43,289 nt of DNA from JAJZOM01 sp046703545 (GCA_046703545.1 JBJKSX010000022.1:1-43289); one strand, 5' to 3'; numbered from the stretch's first letter, positions 22,528-30,440 are shown. Translations and numbers: made by a program. The notes: generated by a model not told the origin, from the sequence alone.

Positions 22528-23400
22528 TCAGAGGCCGGTTATTCTTATGTTCCCGTTCACAGTTGATAGGTTGATTGTTGCGCCGCCTGTATTAACCACT
22601 CCCACGAACTGCTTCGCAGTCATCTGGGTGGCACTGTAGGTAAACCCAGATATTTCAACGGCCCCATTGACTGTTGTGGCAGAGAGCGTGAGGTTTGACG
22701 ATGAATCCGCATAGAAATTGACGTTCCCGTTGGTGGTTGTAATTGTCAATGAGCCAGAAGAAATATGGCTGGCAAAATGAGTTTCGGCATTCCCGTTCAC
22801 AGTGCTTGCGGATATGCTTCCGAAGGTGGCGGCAGAGATTGCAATGTTGCCATTGGTGGTGTGCAGTGAAGCTGTATTGGTGTGGCCCACTTCCATATCC
22901 AGGTTTCCGTTGGTGGTCTCCATGGAAATGTGAGCAGCCGTGATGCTTGAAGCTTCAAGAGATATCTCTCCATTTGAGGTAATTGCCGAGAATGCGGTTG
23001 CATTCAGTGATGCTGGAATGTAGACATTCGCTGAAGCGTCGGTCCCAAACCAGTCAGGAGTGATGAAACTTAAGGAGAAATCATTTGAGTTCCTGGTCAC
23101 ATTGATTACAGCAAATGCCGTCCTGAAAAATGAGTTGCTCACATCCAGTGTTGCTGAAAGGGATTCATCCTGAGATTGTAGAACTGTTATCCTGCAATTG
23201 TCTGCAGTTATGTTCAGTGAGTAGCCATCGGTAGGAAAATACTGTGCTGTGCTGTTGCTTGCTTCGCTGTACTGATTGAAGGTGAATCCGCCGAATGAAT
23301 TGCGGGAAAATACTGCATAGGCGACGAATCCCGCAGAAATTATAAGCATAGCCACTGTCACCGCCGCAACAATTGTGAGGACTCTCCCGGACTCTTTCAT
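22528..23400 (-). CDS. Membrane-anchored DUF4097-type adhesin-like protein
   Basis: A 290-residue protein. One N-terminal hydrophobic helix (VLTIVAAVTVAMLIISAGFVAYAVF) acts as uncleaved anchor or signal. The outside part is a beta-helix of short repeats built on T-(T/V)-NGN, with copies such as TTNGNLDMEV, TTNGNIAIS, STVNGNAETHF, TTNGNVNFY and STVNGNIRITG. This is the hallmark of DUF4097 putative adhesins. The gene starts 2 nt after the stop of the upstream 97-residue gene, so the two form an operon. In bacteria DUF4097 proteins often accompany small membrane regulators of envelope stress; a similar role here is an inference. Confidence 0.85.
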   Translation of the reverse strand: MKESGRVLTIVAAVTVAMLIISAGFVAYAVFSRNSFGGFTFNQYSEASNSTAQYFPTDGYSLNITADNCRITVLQSQDESLSATLDVSNSFFRTAFAVINVTRNSNDFSLSFITPDWFGTDASANVYIPASLNATAFSAITSNGEISLEASSITAAHISMETTNGNLDMEVGHTNTASLHTTNGNIAISAATFGSISASTVNGNAETHFASHISSGSLTITTTNGNVNFYADSSSNLTLSATTVNGAVEISGFTYSATQMTAKQFVGVVNTGGATINLSTVNGNIRITGL

Positions 23401-23402
23401 GC

Positions 23403-23696
23403 TTATTCCTTTCTTGATGAGATAATCTGGTTGAGCCTGTCCTCAATCACCGCAAGCCTGCTCTCTATATCGGGGCCCCTGTACCTTCTGGGCTCTGAAT
23501 TTCCACCCACTACTTTTGTGACAGTAACCATCCAGAATATTGTGGCAAAGAACACAACTCCAAATGCGATCCCCATGCCATCCATTCCGCCAAAGTAAGC
23601 CGCAACTGATACTATAACTGCCATTGCGGACCAGATTGGAACGCTGATAACCAATGTAAGCTTAACAGACTCCTCCATCAATGATTCATCCCCCAC
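23403..23696 (-). CDS. Small two-helix membrane protein with C-terminal coiled coil
   Basis: A 97-residue protein with two hydrophobic helices (LVISVPIWSAMAVIVSVAAYFGG and MGIAFGVVFFATIFWMVTV). A basic loop and a short heptad-like helix (DIESRLAVIEDRLNQIISS) follow, likely to oligomerise in the cytoplasm. I cannot name the family; the layout recalls 2TM-domain proteins found beside DUF4097 genes. It is the first gene of the pair with the adhesin-like protein. The start is GTG at 23696; an in-frame ATG at 23678, behind a G-rich GGGGGAT stretch, is an alternative. Confidence 0.72.
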   Translation of the reverse strand: MGDESLMEESVKLTLVISVPIWSAMAVIVSVAAYFGGMDGMGIAFGVVFFATIFWMVTVTKVVGGNSEPRRYRGPDIESRLAVIEDRLNQIISSRKE

Positions 23697-23903
23697 ATTT
23701 CAAATAGCCAGGATTTTCTCGAACTCCAGCTAGTGTCCTGCAAATAAATTACAACTCTTCAGTATAATACCGTCATTGCGAATCTATTAGCGCAATTGGG
23801 AAGATCATACAGGAGAGGCCCCGTTCAATTCCGGTTTCCCACGCCAAAGAAGTCATTTCCAAAAGATTTAAGGGAAATTCTTCAGTAAGCATTCTGAAAA
23901 CTT

Positions 23904-24248
23904 ATGGCATTTAGCAGGAAGACAAAAGTTGCAACGGCAATCGCGGTGGTGATTGCAGCAGTTGCAGTCTATGCGCTGATACCATATGCGGTCTCTTCAA
24001 ATGTAACCACGCTTCAGAACAACCAGACTGCGTATGTCTATGGGACGGTCCAGGGAAGGTATGCACTTGGCCAGACCAGCGTTTTCGGCCTCAATACCAG
24101 TTCAGGCATGGTGTATGTGATATGGAACGGCACCACCCCCAGTATAGGAGCAAAGGTTCTGGTTCATGGGACTTATAAGGGAGGGGACCTTTTCTCCGTC
24201 AAGATAGGCGTTATTGAAGCTACCACCGTGTATCCCTGGCTTTTCTGA
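23904..24248 (+). CDS. Membrane-anchored OB-fold (CcmE-like) protein
   Basis: A 114-residue protein with a positively charged N-terminus, one signal-anchor helix (VATAIAVVIAAVAVYALIPYAV) and an extracytoplasmic beta barrel. The strand order YVYGTVQGRYALG, SVFGLNTSSGMVYVIWNG, PSIGAKVLVHGTY and FSVKIGVIEA is that of an OB fold similar to CcmE or tRNA-anti-like domains. The haem-binding His of CcmE is absent and no cytochrome maturation genes are near, so it is not a haem chaperone in the usual sense. A hairpin follows the stop codon by about 24 nt. The function is unknown. Confidence 0.7.
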   Translation: MAFSRKTKVATAIAVVIAAVAVYALIPYAVSSNVTTLQNNQTAYVYGTVQGRYALGQTSVFGLNTSSGMVYVIWNGTTPSIGAKVLVHGTYKGGDLFSVKIGVIEATTVYPWLF

Positions 24249-24271
24249 TCATGTTTTCAAGCCATCTCTCA

Positions 24272-24293
24272 CAAATTGCCTGTCCGCAATTTG
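24272..24293. repeat. Perfect 8-bp inverted repeat CAAATTGC/GCAATTTG
   Basis: CAAATTGC, loop CTGTCC and GCAATTTG form a perfect stem-loop between the OB-fold gene and pgi. It could end or stabilise the first transcript. It lies about 60 nt before the pgi start, so it could also be an operator. No T run follows directly. Confidence 0.55.
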
Positions 24294-24324
24294 ATCTTTC
24301 CAGAGTATTTATTTTTCAGTAGAA

Positions 24325-24332
24325 CTTATATT
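24325..24332 (+). promoter_or_regulatory. TATA-like box of the phosphoglucose isomerase gene
   Basis: CTTATATT starts 29 nt before the ATG at 24354, typical of a leaderless archaeal promoter. Confidence 0.5.
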
Positions 24333-24353
24333 AGAATTCGGCTATCTTAAGAT

Positions 24354-25100
24354 ATGATTCTCAATCCCACTTCAGTCAGACTTGAATACGATGAAAGGAC
24401 CAACTCGCTGTTTTCAGGCAAGACTGAATTTGAAAAATCCTTCAGAAGGCTTTCTGACATGACACCGGTCCTTCTGGATGAACAATACGTCACGGATGAG
24501 AACAGTTCCAAAATACTTTATACAATGTTCCGGAATTCTGTCAGCCCGGAACACATTGGGATGTTCCGGAAGGAAAATGTCCGGTATGACGTGACGGTTA
24601 TAGAATCGGCAAACATTGGCCGGGAGCCCAGCAAAACATTTGGCCATTATCACCCCATGTCGGAAGATGGAACAAACCCTTACCCGGAAGTGTACGAAGT
24701 GATTGAGGGCAGCGCTACTTTCCTTTTACAGCGCAAGTTGGGAAGCAGGATCACAGAGGTGAATCTCATCGACGCATCCAGGAACGACAAGGTGCTGATA
24801 CCTCCGGGATATGGCCACCTTACAATCAACACAGGCGAAGGGAAGCTGATCCTGGCAAACCTGGTGAGTTCCCGGTTCAAGTCAAACTATGAACCGATCA
24901 GGGAGAAGCATGGGGGTGCTGTGTACGTGATTAATGTTGGGGGCCTGATACAGAATCCGCACTATTACCGGACAAGAGTGAACAGGCATAGTGCCCCGGG
25001 AATTTCATGGATGGACAGCAAGTCAAGCCTGTACGACCAGTTCATAAACAACCCTGAGCTCTTTTCATTTCTAAACAGCCCATCGCTTCTGCCCCATTGA
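24354..25100 (+). CDS. pgiA: Cupin-type glucose-6-phosphate isomerase
   Basis: Converts glucose-6-phosphate and fructose-6-phosphate, probably in the gluconeogenic direction, since Thermoplasmatales degrade glucose mainly by the non-phosphorylated Entner-Doudoroff route. The cupin metal site is intact: GHYHP (His98, His100), YPEVYEVIEG (Glu112) and PPGYGHLTINTG (His155). At 248 residues it is longer than the roughly 190-residue Pyrococcus enzyme. The extra length is an N-terminal strand region and a C-terminal tail that includes SAPGISWMDSKSSLYDQF. The ATG is fixed by the TATA spacing. The downstream gene is convergent. Confidence 0.9.
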   Translation: MILNPTSVRLEYDERTNSLFSGKTEFEKSFRRLSDMTPVLLDEQYVTDENSSKILYTMFRNSVSPEHIGMFRKENVRYDVTVIESANIGREPSKTFGHYHPMSEDGTNPYPEVYEVIEGSATFLLQRKLGSRITEVNLIDASRNDKVLIPPGYGHLTINTGEGKLILANLVSSRFKSNYEPIREKHGGAVYVINVGGLIQNPHYYRTRVNRHSAPGISWMDSKSSLYDQFINNPELFSFLNSPSLLPH

Positions 25101-25119
25101 TCCCCAAAAAACGGGCCTG

Positions 25120-25524
25120 TTATTTTCTCATCCAGGGGGAATAGGTGACTGCGACCAGCACTCCATCAGGGTCCAGGAAACGTGATACCTTCTGCCCCCA
25201 TGGCTCTTCCTTGTTTTCCAGCAAAATTTTCCACCCTTTTTGCTTGAGTTCCTCTGTGGCCGCTGCAACATCATCCACATCAAATTCGAGCCAGGCCCTT
25301 GGAACTGAAAGATCTTTAGGCCACTGTGACTTGCCAAAGCATGATTCTGCTGCCTGTTCAAGGGGCCAGACCGCGAAGCCTTTGCAGCCATCCAGTTGAT
25401 CGGTATGGATGTATCCGTTTGCCTCTTCCTTGAAATCGATTCCCAGTGAGTCAATATAGAGGCTTCTGCTTCTCTGCATATCTGAGGATATGGGCCCAAA
25501 TCCTGCTATAAAAAGGACTTTCAT
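25120..25524 (-). CDS. VOC-superfamily (glyoxalase/bleomycin-resistance-like) protein
   Basis: A 134-residue protein with two beta-alpha-beta-beta-beta units. The first runs from KVLFIAGFGPISSD through RSLYIDSLGID and a central GFAVWPLEQAAES. The second has RAWLEFDVDDVAAATEELKQKGWKIL and ends KVSRFLDPDGVLVAVTYSPW, the classic VOC C-terminal strand with the usual metal-ligand Glu replaced by Val. It may bind a small hydrophobic or electrophilic molecule; the reaction is unknown. A TATA-like GTTATTTACC lies about 30 nt upstream, back to back with the promoter of the next gene. Confidence 0.82.
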   Translation of the reverse strand: MKVLFIAGFGPISSDMQRSRSLYIDSLGIDFKEEANGYIHTDQLDGCKGFAVWPLEQAAESCFGKSQWPKDLSVPRAWLEFDVDDVAAATEELKQKGWKILLENKEEPWGQKVSRFLDPDGVLVAVTYSPWMRK

Positions 25525-25609
25525 GACATCCTTACACGTTCAATGGTAAATAACTAGCTGCACTCACCAAAATTAATATCATTATCGGTGTTGTTTTCAC
25601 GTTTGACTG

Positions 25610-26203
25610 GTGATACCCATTCCTAATGAGAAAGCGCAAAAATTCTTTGAAAATGCCAAGAGCTGGAAATCTGAATATCTGAGACTCCGAGATGTGATCC
25701 TTGACAGCGGACTTGACGAGGACTACAAGTGGATGCATCCCTGTTACACATCAGGTGGAAAGAACATTGTTCTGATACATGGGTTCAAGGAATACTGCGC
25801 ACTTCTGTTTTTCAAGGGCGCACTTCTCAGAGATCCTGAAGGTATTCTAATACAACAGACTGAAAATGTTCAATCCGGAAGGCAGCTCAGGTTCACTTCC
25901 GTTGAAGAAATAGACAAGAGAAGTGAAGCAGTGATTCAGTTCATCCAGCAGGCAATAGAAATTGAAAAGTCAGGCCGGAGGGTGAAGCTGAAAGAGACCA
26001 GGGAATATGACGTTCCGGAAGAATTCCAGAAGAGGCTTGTTGAAGATTCAGACCTTAAGAATGCATTCCAGTCCCTCACTCCGGGCCGACAGAGGGCCTA
26101 CCTTTATTATTTCTCCACTGCAAAGCAGTCTAAGACACGCGAATCAAGGATTGAAAAAAACCTGGACAGAATATTGAAAGGCAAAGGACTGAACGATGAG
26201 TGA
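25610..26203 (+). CDS. YdeI/OmdA-family protein with DUF1801-like N-domain
   Basis: A 197-residue protein. The N-terminal DUF1801 domain shows LRDVILDSGLDEDYKWMHPCYT, GGKNIVLIHGFKEYCALLFFKGALL and DPEGILIQ. The C-terminal OmdA-type helical segment has EYDVPEEFQKRLVEDSDLKNAFQSLTPG (described in parts) followed by RQRAYLYYFSTAKQSKTRESRIEK. This pairing is typical of bacterial YdeI-like proteins linked to stress or peptide resistance, whose biochemistry is not settled. The start is GTG at 25610 and no ATG is near. It precedes an SDR gene by 30 nt on the same strand, a possible operon. Confidence 0.85.
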   Translation: MIPIPNEKAQKFFENAKSWKSEYLRLRDVILDSGLDEDYKWMHPCYTSGGKNIVLIHGFKEYCALLFFKGALLRDPEGILIQQTENVQSGRQLRFTSVEEIDKRSEAVIQFIQQAIEIEKSGRRVKLKETREYDVPEEFQKRLVEDSDLKNAFQSLTPGRQRAYLYYFSTAKQSKTRESRIEKNLDRILKGKGLNDE

Positions 26204-26233
26204 ACATTTCCAGTGTTCAGGGGATTGAGCTAT

Positions 26234-27148
26234 ATGAGATTGGATGGTAAAGTGGCCCTGGTGGCTGGTGCAACCAGAGGGGCTGGGAGGGCTATTGCAG
26301 TGGAACTTGCCAGGTCAGGGGCTTTTGTGTATGCCACCGGCAGGAGTTCAAAGGCCACTGGCCCGTCAGAGATAGGCAGGCCAGAAACCATAGAGGAAAC
26401 TGAAGAATTGATGATAGAAGCAGGCGGACAAGGTAAGGCCCTGGTAGTGGACCATCTTGATATCAGGGCGGTTGAAAACCTTCTCAATAGAATAAGAAAT
26501 GAGGGGGGCCGGCTGGATATTCTCATCAACGACATTTTTGGAGGCGATCGTTATGCAGAGTGGAACAAGGGCCTGTGGAAGCATAACCTTGAGAATGGCC
26601 TTCAAATGATCAGAATGGGCGTAAACACCCACATTATCACATCCGCAAAAGCCATACCACTGATGCTTGAGACAGGCGATGGCATAGTGGTGGAGATGAC
26701 AGACGGAACTTCCGAATTCAATAAGAATTACCGCGCGGATGTTGGCTTCTATTACGACTTTGTGAAAGCTTCGGTTGAAAGAATAATGAAGGGTCTGTCT
26801 GTGGAGTTCCAGAATGAAAGATGTGCATCTGTCGCGGTTACTCCGGGATGGCTTCGATCTGAAATGATGCTGGATCACTTCGGGGTCAAGGAGGAAAACT
26901 GGAGAGATGGTCTGAAAAAGGATCCGCACTTTTGCATATCTGAATCGCCTTACTTCGTTGCCAGAGGTGTTGCCGCCCTTTGTGCTGATCCTGAAAAATC
27001 AAAGCATAATGGGGAAGTGCTTACTAGCCATCGCTTGTCCCACCTGTATGGGACAACGGATCTCGATGGAACTAGACCTGACTGCTGGAGGTATATAGCA
27101 GAAGTTCAGGAAATTGGGCTGACTGCCGACGATACAGGATATAGGTGA
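26234..27148 (+). CDS. SDR family oxidoreductase
   Basis: A 304-residue short-chain dehydrogenase. LDGKVALVAGATRGAGRAIA is the cofactor loop, followed by TGRS (NADP preference likely). LVVDHLDI replaces the usual D-V strand, LDILINDIFGGD replaces the NNAG motif, and VGFYYDFVKASVERIMKGLS carries a Tyr-x3-Lys pair. VTPGWLRSEMM and a long C-terminal tail including GTTDLDGTRPDCWRY follow. The tail and IND motif place it in the large, poorly characterised bacterial-type SDR group. ATG 26234 is chosen over 26213 because it starts at the domain boundary with a GGGG stretch about 10 nt upstream. Confidence 0.85.
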   Translation: MRLDGKVALVAGATRGAGRAIAVELARSGAFVYATGRSSKATGPSEIGRPETIEETEELMIEAGGQGKALVVDHLDIRAVENLLNRIRNEGGRLDILINDIFGGDRYAEWNKGLWKHNLENGLQMIRMGVNTHIITSAKAIPLMLETGDGIVVEMTDGTSEFNKNYRADVGFYYDFVKASVERIMKGLSVEFQNERCASVAVTPGWLRSEMMLDHFGVKEENWRDGLKKDPHFCISESPYFVARGVAALCADPEKSKHNGEVLTSHRLSHLYGTTDLDGTRPDCWRYIAEVQEIGLTADDTGYR

Positions 27149-27298
27149 TAAGGGTATATTGCCGCTGAAAATCCACCATGTCGCATAAACAGAAACCTGA
27201 AGTTTCTCCAGATTGACAAGTCATTCATTTAAACCTGATTCTGAGTATTTCCTGCTCTCAATAATTTGAAGTAAAAGCTAAGGTTCCAAACATCAAGA

Positions 27299-28159
27299 AT
27301 GAAGACAAATGATGAGGCATTTGAACACCAGGTGGCGCTTGCCGGAACATTCCACTCCCTTCATCAATGTGGCAATTTTTTCGTATTACCCAATGCCTGG
27401 GATGTGGCTAGCGCCAGGTTGTTTGAGGAAGTTGGGTTTTTGTCTGTTGCAACCTCGAGCGCAGGATTGGCTGTATCACTAGGGTACGAAGATGGCGAGT
27501 CTATACCATTGGGGGACTTTTTGAGGCCCATCAGGCGCATGACCAAGGTCCTTTCAATTCCTCTGAGTGTGGACATGGTGGCCGGGTTTGGCAGAAATAT
27601 TGGTGAAGTCGTTGCCTCAACTAGACGGGTTATTGAAGCAGGTGCTGTGGGGATTAATATTGAGGATTTTGATCACAGAAGGAATGTTCTTGTTGAGCCG
27701 GAGTACCAATCTGAAAAAATTAGGGCAATTCGCGGGCTGTCAGAAGAGATGGGCATCCATCTCACAATAAATGCAAGAACTGATGCAGTTTCAATCGGGA
27801 AAAAAGAGAACCTGGGGCAGAACCTGGAAGATGCAGAATTTAGATCAGTGCAATACATTGAAGCTGGTGCAGACTGTGTCTATCCAATGGGCTTATTCGA
27901 CCGTGATTCGATCTCTCACTTTGTGAAGACAGTGAAATATCCAGTGAACTTGATGATTAGAAAGGGCTTGCCAGAAATCAAGGAGCTCAAGAAGCTGGGA
28001 GTCACTAGGCTCAGTTTTGGACCATCCGCTTCCAATGCCGCCATGGGATTGCTTTGGCGCATCGGAAAGGATATTCTTGAACGGGACAATTTTGAAAAAC
28101 TGTTTGACGGTGCAATAAGTTACGATATGCTTGATTCACTTGCCAAAAAGAAAAAATAG
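27299..28159 (+). CDS. Isocitrate lyase / PEP mutase family protein
   Basis: A 286-residue (beta/alpha)8 barrel. The family blocks are FVLPNAWDVASARLFEEVG, ATSSAGLAVSLGYEDG, LSVDMVAGFG (Mg-binding Asp), VGINIEDFDH (the conserved ED pair), INARTDA and GADCVYPMG. The catalytic KKCGH loop of true isocitrate lyases is absent; the matching loop reads DHRRNVLVEP. It belongs to the PEP mutase/oxaloacetate-decarboxylase-like branch often annotated as carboxyvinyl-carboxyphosphonate phosphorylmutase, and the substrate is unknown. Codon use is more A/T-rich than in the flanking housekeeping genes, and close relatives are mostly bacterial types, which hints at transfer. No clear TATA box was seen. Confidence 0.85.
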   Translation: MKTNDEAFEHQVALAGTFHSLHQCGNFFVLPNAWDVASARLFEEVGFLSVATSSAGLAVSLGYEDGESIPLGDFLRPIRRMTKVLSIPLSVDMVAGFGRNIGEVVASTRRVIEAGAVGINIEDFDHRRNVLVEPEYQSEKIRAIRGLSEEMGIHLTINARTDAVSIGKKENLGQNLEDAEFRSVQYIEAGADCVYPMGLFDRDSISHFVKTVKYPVNLMIRKGLPEIKELKKLGVTRLSFGPSASNAAMGLLWRIGKDILERDNFEKLFDGAISYDMLDSLAKKKK

Positions 28160-28267
28160 AAATTCAAGCCAATAACATCAATTTCGGATTTCGCTGTAAA
28201 TTATGCGCAGAACAAACGAGAGATGAATCCGTATTGTTCAGTTCGAACTGCACTGCACAAAATCTGT

Positions 28268-28624
28268 CTATTTGTTGACTTGCTGCTGGAAAACGGAAGG
28301 GTCAAAGACAGTTCTTATAAAGTGGATCTTTCCGTCTCTCACTTTGTACCAGGAGCTCATGTAAACAGATTCTCCACCGGTGACAAATTCGTACAGCAGT
28401 GACACATCTTCTCCATCAACAAATTTCTTCAGTATTTTGTAAGTTCCGTGGTAACGCTTCAGCATGCTCGTAAATTCCTTGGGTTTGCCAAATGATTCCC
28501 CAACAGGGCCTATTATCTGGACATCTTCCGCTATATGGTTTGCTGCCAGATCATAGTTTCCCTTGTCCAATGCAATGATATACTCCATTACAACGGCACC
28601 TGAATTCCCGCTGTTGTTGCCCAT
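28268..28624 (-). CDS. SnoaL/NTF2-like protein
   Basis: A 118-residue cone-shaped alpha+beta (NTF2/SnoaL) protein: helix VMEYIIALDKGNYDLAANHIAEDVQIIGP, then strands with YKILKKFVDGEDVSLLYEF, SVYMSSWYKVRDGKIHFIRTVFDPSVF (described in parts). Such proteins act as small isomerases, hydrolases or binding partners. ATG 28624 is chosen because AGGTGAT lies 4 nt upstream and matches the 16S anti-Shine-Dalgarno. It follows the quinone-oxidoreductase-like gene by 62 nt on the same strand and is likely co-transcribed. Confidence 0.8.
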   Translation of the reverse strand: MGNNSGNSGAVVMEYIIALDKGNYDLAANHIAEDVQIIGPVGESFGKPKEFTSMLKRYHGTYKILKKFVDGEDVSLLYEFVTGGESVYMSSWYKVRDGKIHFIRTVFDPSVFQQQVNK

Positions 28625-28628
28625 ATCA

Positions 28629-28635
28629 ATCACCT
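28629..28635 (-). promoter_or_regulatory. Shine-Dalgarno site of the SnoaL-like gene
   Basis: AGGTGAT on the minus strand, 4 nt before ATG 28624. It selects this start over the in-frame ATG at 28651 and fits translation from the internal position of a bicistronic message. Confidence 0.6.
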
Positions 28636-28686
28636 TTTTCCTGGTTTTCATCAGCTTTTTGAAACATGATATTTTTCTCCTCCATT

Positions 28687-29646
28687 CTAATCAACCACTC
28701 TGAGCACTATCTTCCCTGTGTTGTGATTCACGATACCAGATAAGAAAGCTTCCTTGGCATTCTTAAGTGGAAATGTCTCTTGTATCACAGGTTTGATGAT
28801 TCCCTTGTCAACCATCATAGCTATCTCCTTCAGTTCATTCCTGTCAGGCCTAACCAGAAATGAAATGCCATTGATGCCATACTCTTTCAGCAGGTCTTCA
28901 TTGATGTCATCTGCAACCGTTACCAGCATACCTCCCTTTCTGACAGTCTTGTATGACCTTTCCAAGGTCTCACCCCCCACAGTATCAAGCACCAGGTCGA
29001 GATCATTTACCATCTCCTCAAAATTCAGGGAGTTATAGTCAATAACTTCGTCTGCACCCAATTGGCGGACTAATGCCCCCTTACTCTTGGAACAGGTCCC
29101 CATTACATAGGCTCCTCTCCAGTGGGCCAATTGAACTGCAAGGGACCCAACACCTCCTGCTGCACCGTGAATTAGCACTTTTTGCCCTGATGAAAGTTTA
29201 CCGTGATCAAAGAGTGCCTGCCACGCGGTCAGGCCTGAAAGGGGGAGTGAGGCACTGGAAAGATGGTCCACTGTTGTTGGCTTGAGAGAGATCTCAGCCG
29301 CATCAATGGCTAAGTATTCTGCGGCCCCTCCATTTCTCCAAAAATCCAGAAGGCCAAAAACTTCGTCTCCCTCTTTCAGGTGATTGACTCCGTTACCTAC
29401 TGAATGCACCTCGCCTGATATTTCGAAACTGGGTATTGACGGTAAACGATCTTTACCTTCTCTATCAGTAAAGGAAGAATTCCAGGTAAGCTCTGTTGGT
29501 GTGATAGATGCAGCATGCACCTTGATTAAAACTTCTCCACTTGATATTCTTGGAATTTCGGCATCTTCATACTTGAGATTCTCCGGTCCACCTCTGGAAT
29601 GCATCCTAATAGCTTTCATTTTTTCAGGCAATTCGCTTTTCTTCAT
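28687..29646 (-). CDS. Zinc-independent MDR (quinone-oxidoreductase-like) dehydrogenase
   Basis: A 319-residue medium-chain dehydrogenase/reductase of the NADPH:quinone reductase subgroup. The GroES-like N-domain (MRSRGGPENLKYED-type entry, then VLIKVHAASITPTELTW) lacks zinc ligands. The Rossmann domain has GAAGGVGSLAVQLAHWRG, LGADEVIDYNS and LVLDTVGGETLERSY, and the protein ends NTGKIVLRV. It probably reduces quinones or activated alkenes with NADPH. The ATG has AAAAGG just upstream. It is divergent from the ACT regulator gene (about 70 nt between starts) and leads the pair with the SnoaL-like gene, so the ACT protein could control it, although nothing in the DNA proves this. Confidence 0.88.
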   Translation of the reverse strand: MKKSELPEKMKAIRMHSRGGPENLKYEDAEIPRISSGEVLIKVHAASITPTELTWNSSFTDREGKDRLPSIPSFEISGEVHSVGNGVNHLKEGDEVFGLLDFWRNGGAAEYLAIDAAEISLKPTTVDHLSSASLPLSGLTAWQALFDHGKLSSGQKVLIHGAAGGVGSLAVQLAHWRGAYVMGTCSKSKGALVRQLGADEVIDYNSLNFEEMVNDLDLVLDTVGGETLERSYKTVRKGGMLVTVADDINEDLLKEYGINGISFLVRPDRNELKEIAMMVDKGIIKPVIQETFPLKNAKEAFLSGIVNHNTGKIVLRVVD

Positions 29647-29685
29647 CCTTTTATGTGAATTCCATTGTAGGCAAAAGGTTTATGC

Positions 29686-29693
29686 CATAAAAT
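29686..29693 (+). promoter_or_regulatory. TATA-like box of the ACT-domain regulator
   Basis: CATAAAAT lies about 31 nt before ATG 29717, giving a transcript that would begin at or just before that codon. ATG 29702 would fall upstream of the predicted transcript start. Confidence 0.45.
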
Positions 29694-29716
29694 ACCTATT
29701 TATGTGCAAGAAAGAC

Positions 29717-30376
29717 ATGAACATGACAAATTTGACACAAAATGCCACTTCATTGGTAAGGCTGGCGATCGAAAGGGACGGGGTCCTTAGAAATGCTTTA
29801 GCACGAGGTATCGTCAACACCAGAGCTGTAGCCCGGGATATTGAAATGAAAGCAAATGGTAGCGTCTCCTTTGACGCAGTTCTGAGTGCAATCAGGAGAT
29901 ATTCCGTTAATGGAGTTATTCAAGATCCAGTTAAGTCCAGGCATTCCATACTGAAACTGTCACTCAGAAACAGGATTACCGTTCTGTCTTTAAAAAACAG
30001 CCGCGAACTTCAGAATGCAATTTTGAAATTCTCAAGCGAAATAAATTCCGCAAGCGGTGAAACTTTCAGACTGGTTACAAATATGGATACCGCAAGCGTC
30101 ACAATCGACACAAAGAATATAGAGCGATTCGAATCTTTCATTTCTGATTCTCAGGTAAACAGGAAATTGACGGGCCTGGCTGAAATAGTAATTGATATGC
30201 CAATTGAAATAGAAAGGTCTCCCGGCGTACTCTCTTCCATAGTAACTGAACTTTCAATTAATGATGTGGTCATAAGGCAGTTCACAACCATAGGCCCAGG
30301 GAAGATGATTGTACTCGTAGATGAATCAAATGCTACAACTGCATTTGATACACTCCAGAAATTAGGAGGTGTGTAA
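29717..30376 (+). CDS. Probable HTH plus ACT-domain regulatory protein
   Basis: A protein of about 219 residues. The N-terminal 60 residues are helical and HTH-like (LVRLAIERDGVLRNALARGIVNTRAVARDIEM, described in part, then VLSAIRRYSV). Two alpha/beta segments follow: ITVLSLKNSRELQNAILKF with EIVIDMPIEIE, and a clear ACT-like end, SPGVLSSIVTELSINDVVIRQFTTIG. ACT domains sense amino acids or other small ligands, so this is likely a ligand-responsive DNA-binding protein. A second HTH-ACT protein is encoded at 38821-39336. ATG 29717 fits the TATA box; ATG 29702 is an alternative. The frame continues upstream to 29384 but overlaps the divergent gene, so that extension is rejected. Confidence 0.7.
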   Translation: MNMTNLTQNATSLVRLAIERDGVLRNALARGIVNTRAVARDIEMKANGSVSFDAVLSAIRRYSVNGVIQDPVKSRHSILKLSLRNRITVLSLKNSRELQNAILKFSSEINSASGETFRLVTNMDTASVTIDTKNIERFESFISDSQVNRKLTGLAEIVIDMPIEIERSPGVLSSIVTELSINDVVIRQFTTIGPGKMIVLVDESNATTAFDTLQKLGGV

Positions 30377-30440
30377 TTCTCGATTTCCAGTTTTACTGAT
30401 ACCGCACAAGAAACAACATGGACCTGGATAATCTACAATA

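Noticed and set aside
23904..24248. Calling the OB-fold protein CcmE
   Set aside because: The haem-ligating His is missing and no cytochrome c maturation genes are near.
26366..26929. A 187-codon minus-strand frame within the SDR gene
   Set aside because: Antisense shadow; the plus strand has clear SDR motifs.
27299..28159. Calling the barrel enzyme a true isocitrate lyase
   Set aside because: It lacks the KKCGH catalytic loop and is far shorter than isocitrate lyases.
29384..29716. N-terminal extension of the ACT regulator to a start at 29384
   Set aside because: It would overlap the divergent MDR gene by more than 260 nt and read through the TATA-like box; its sequence is the shadow of that gene.
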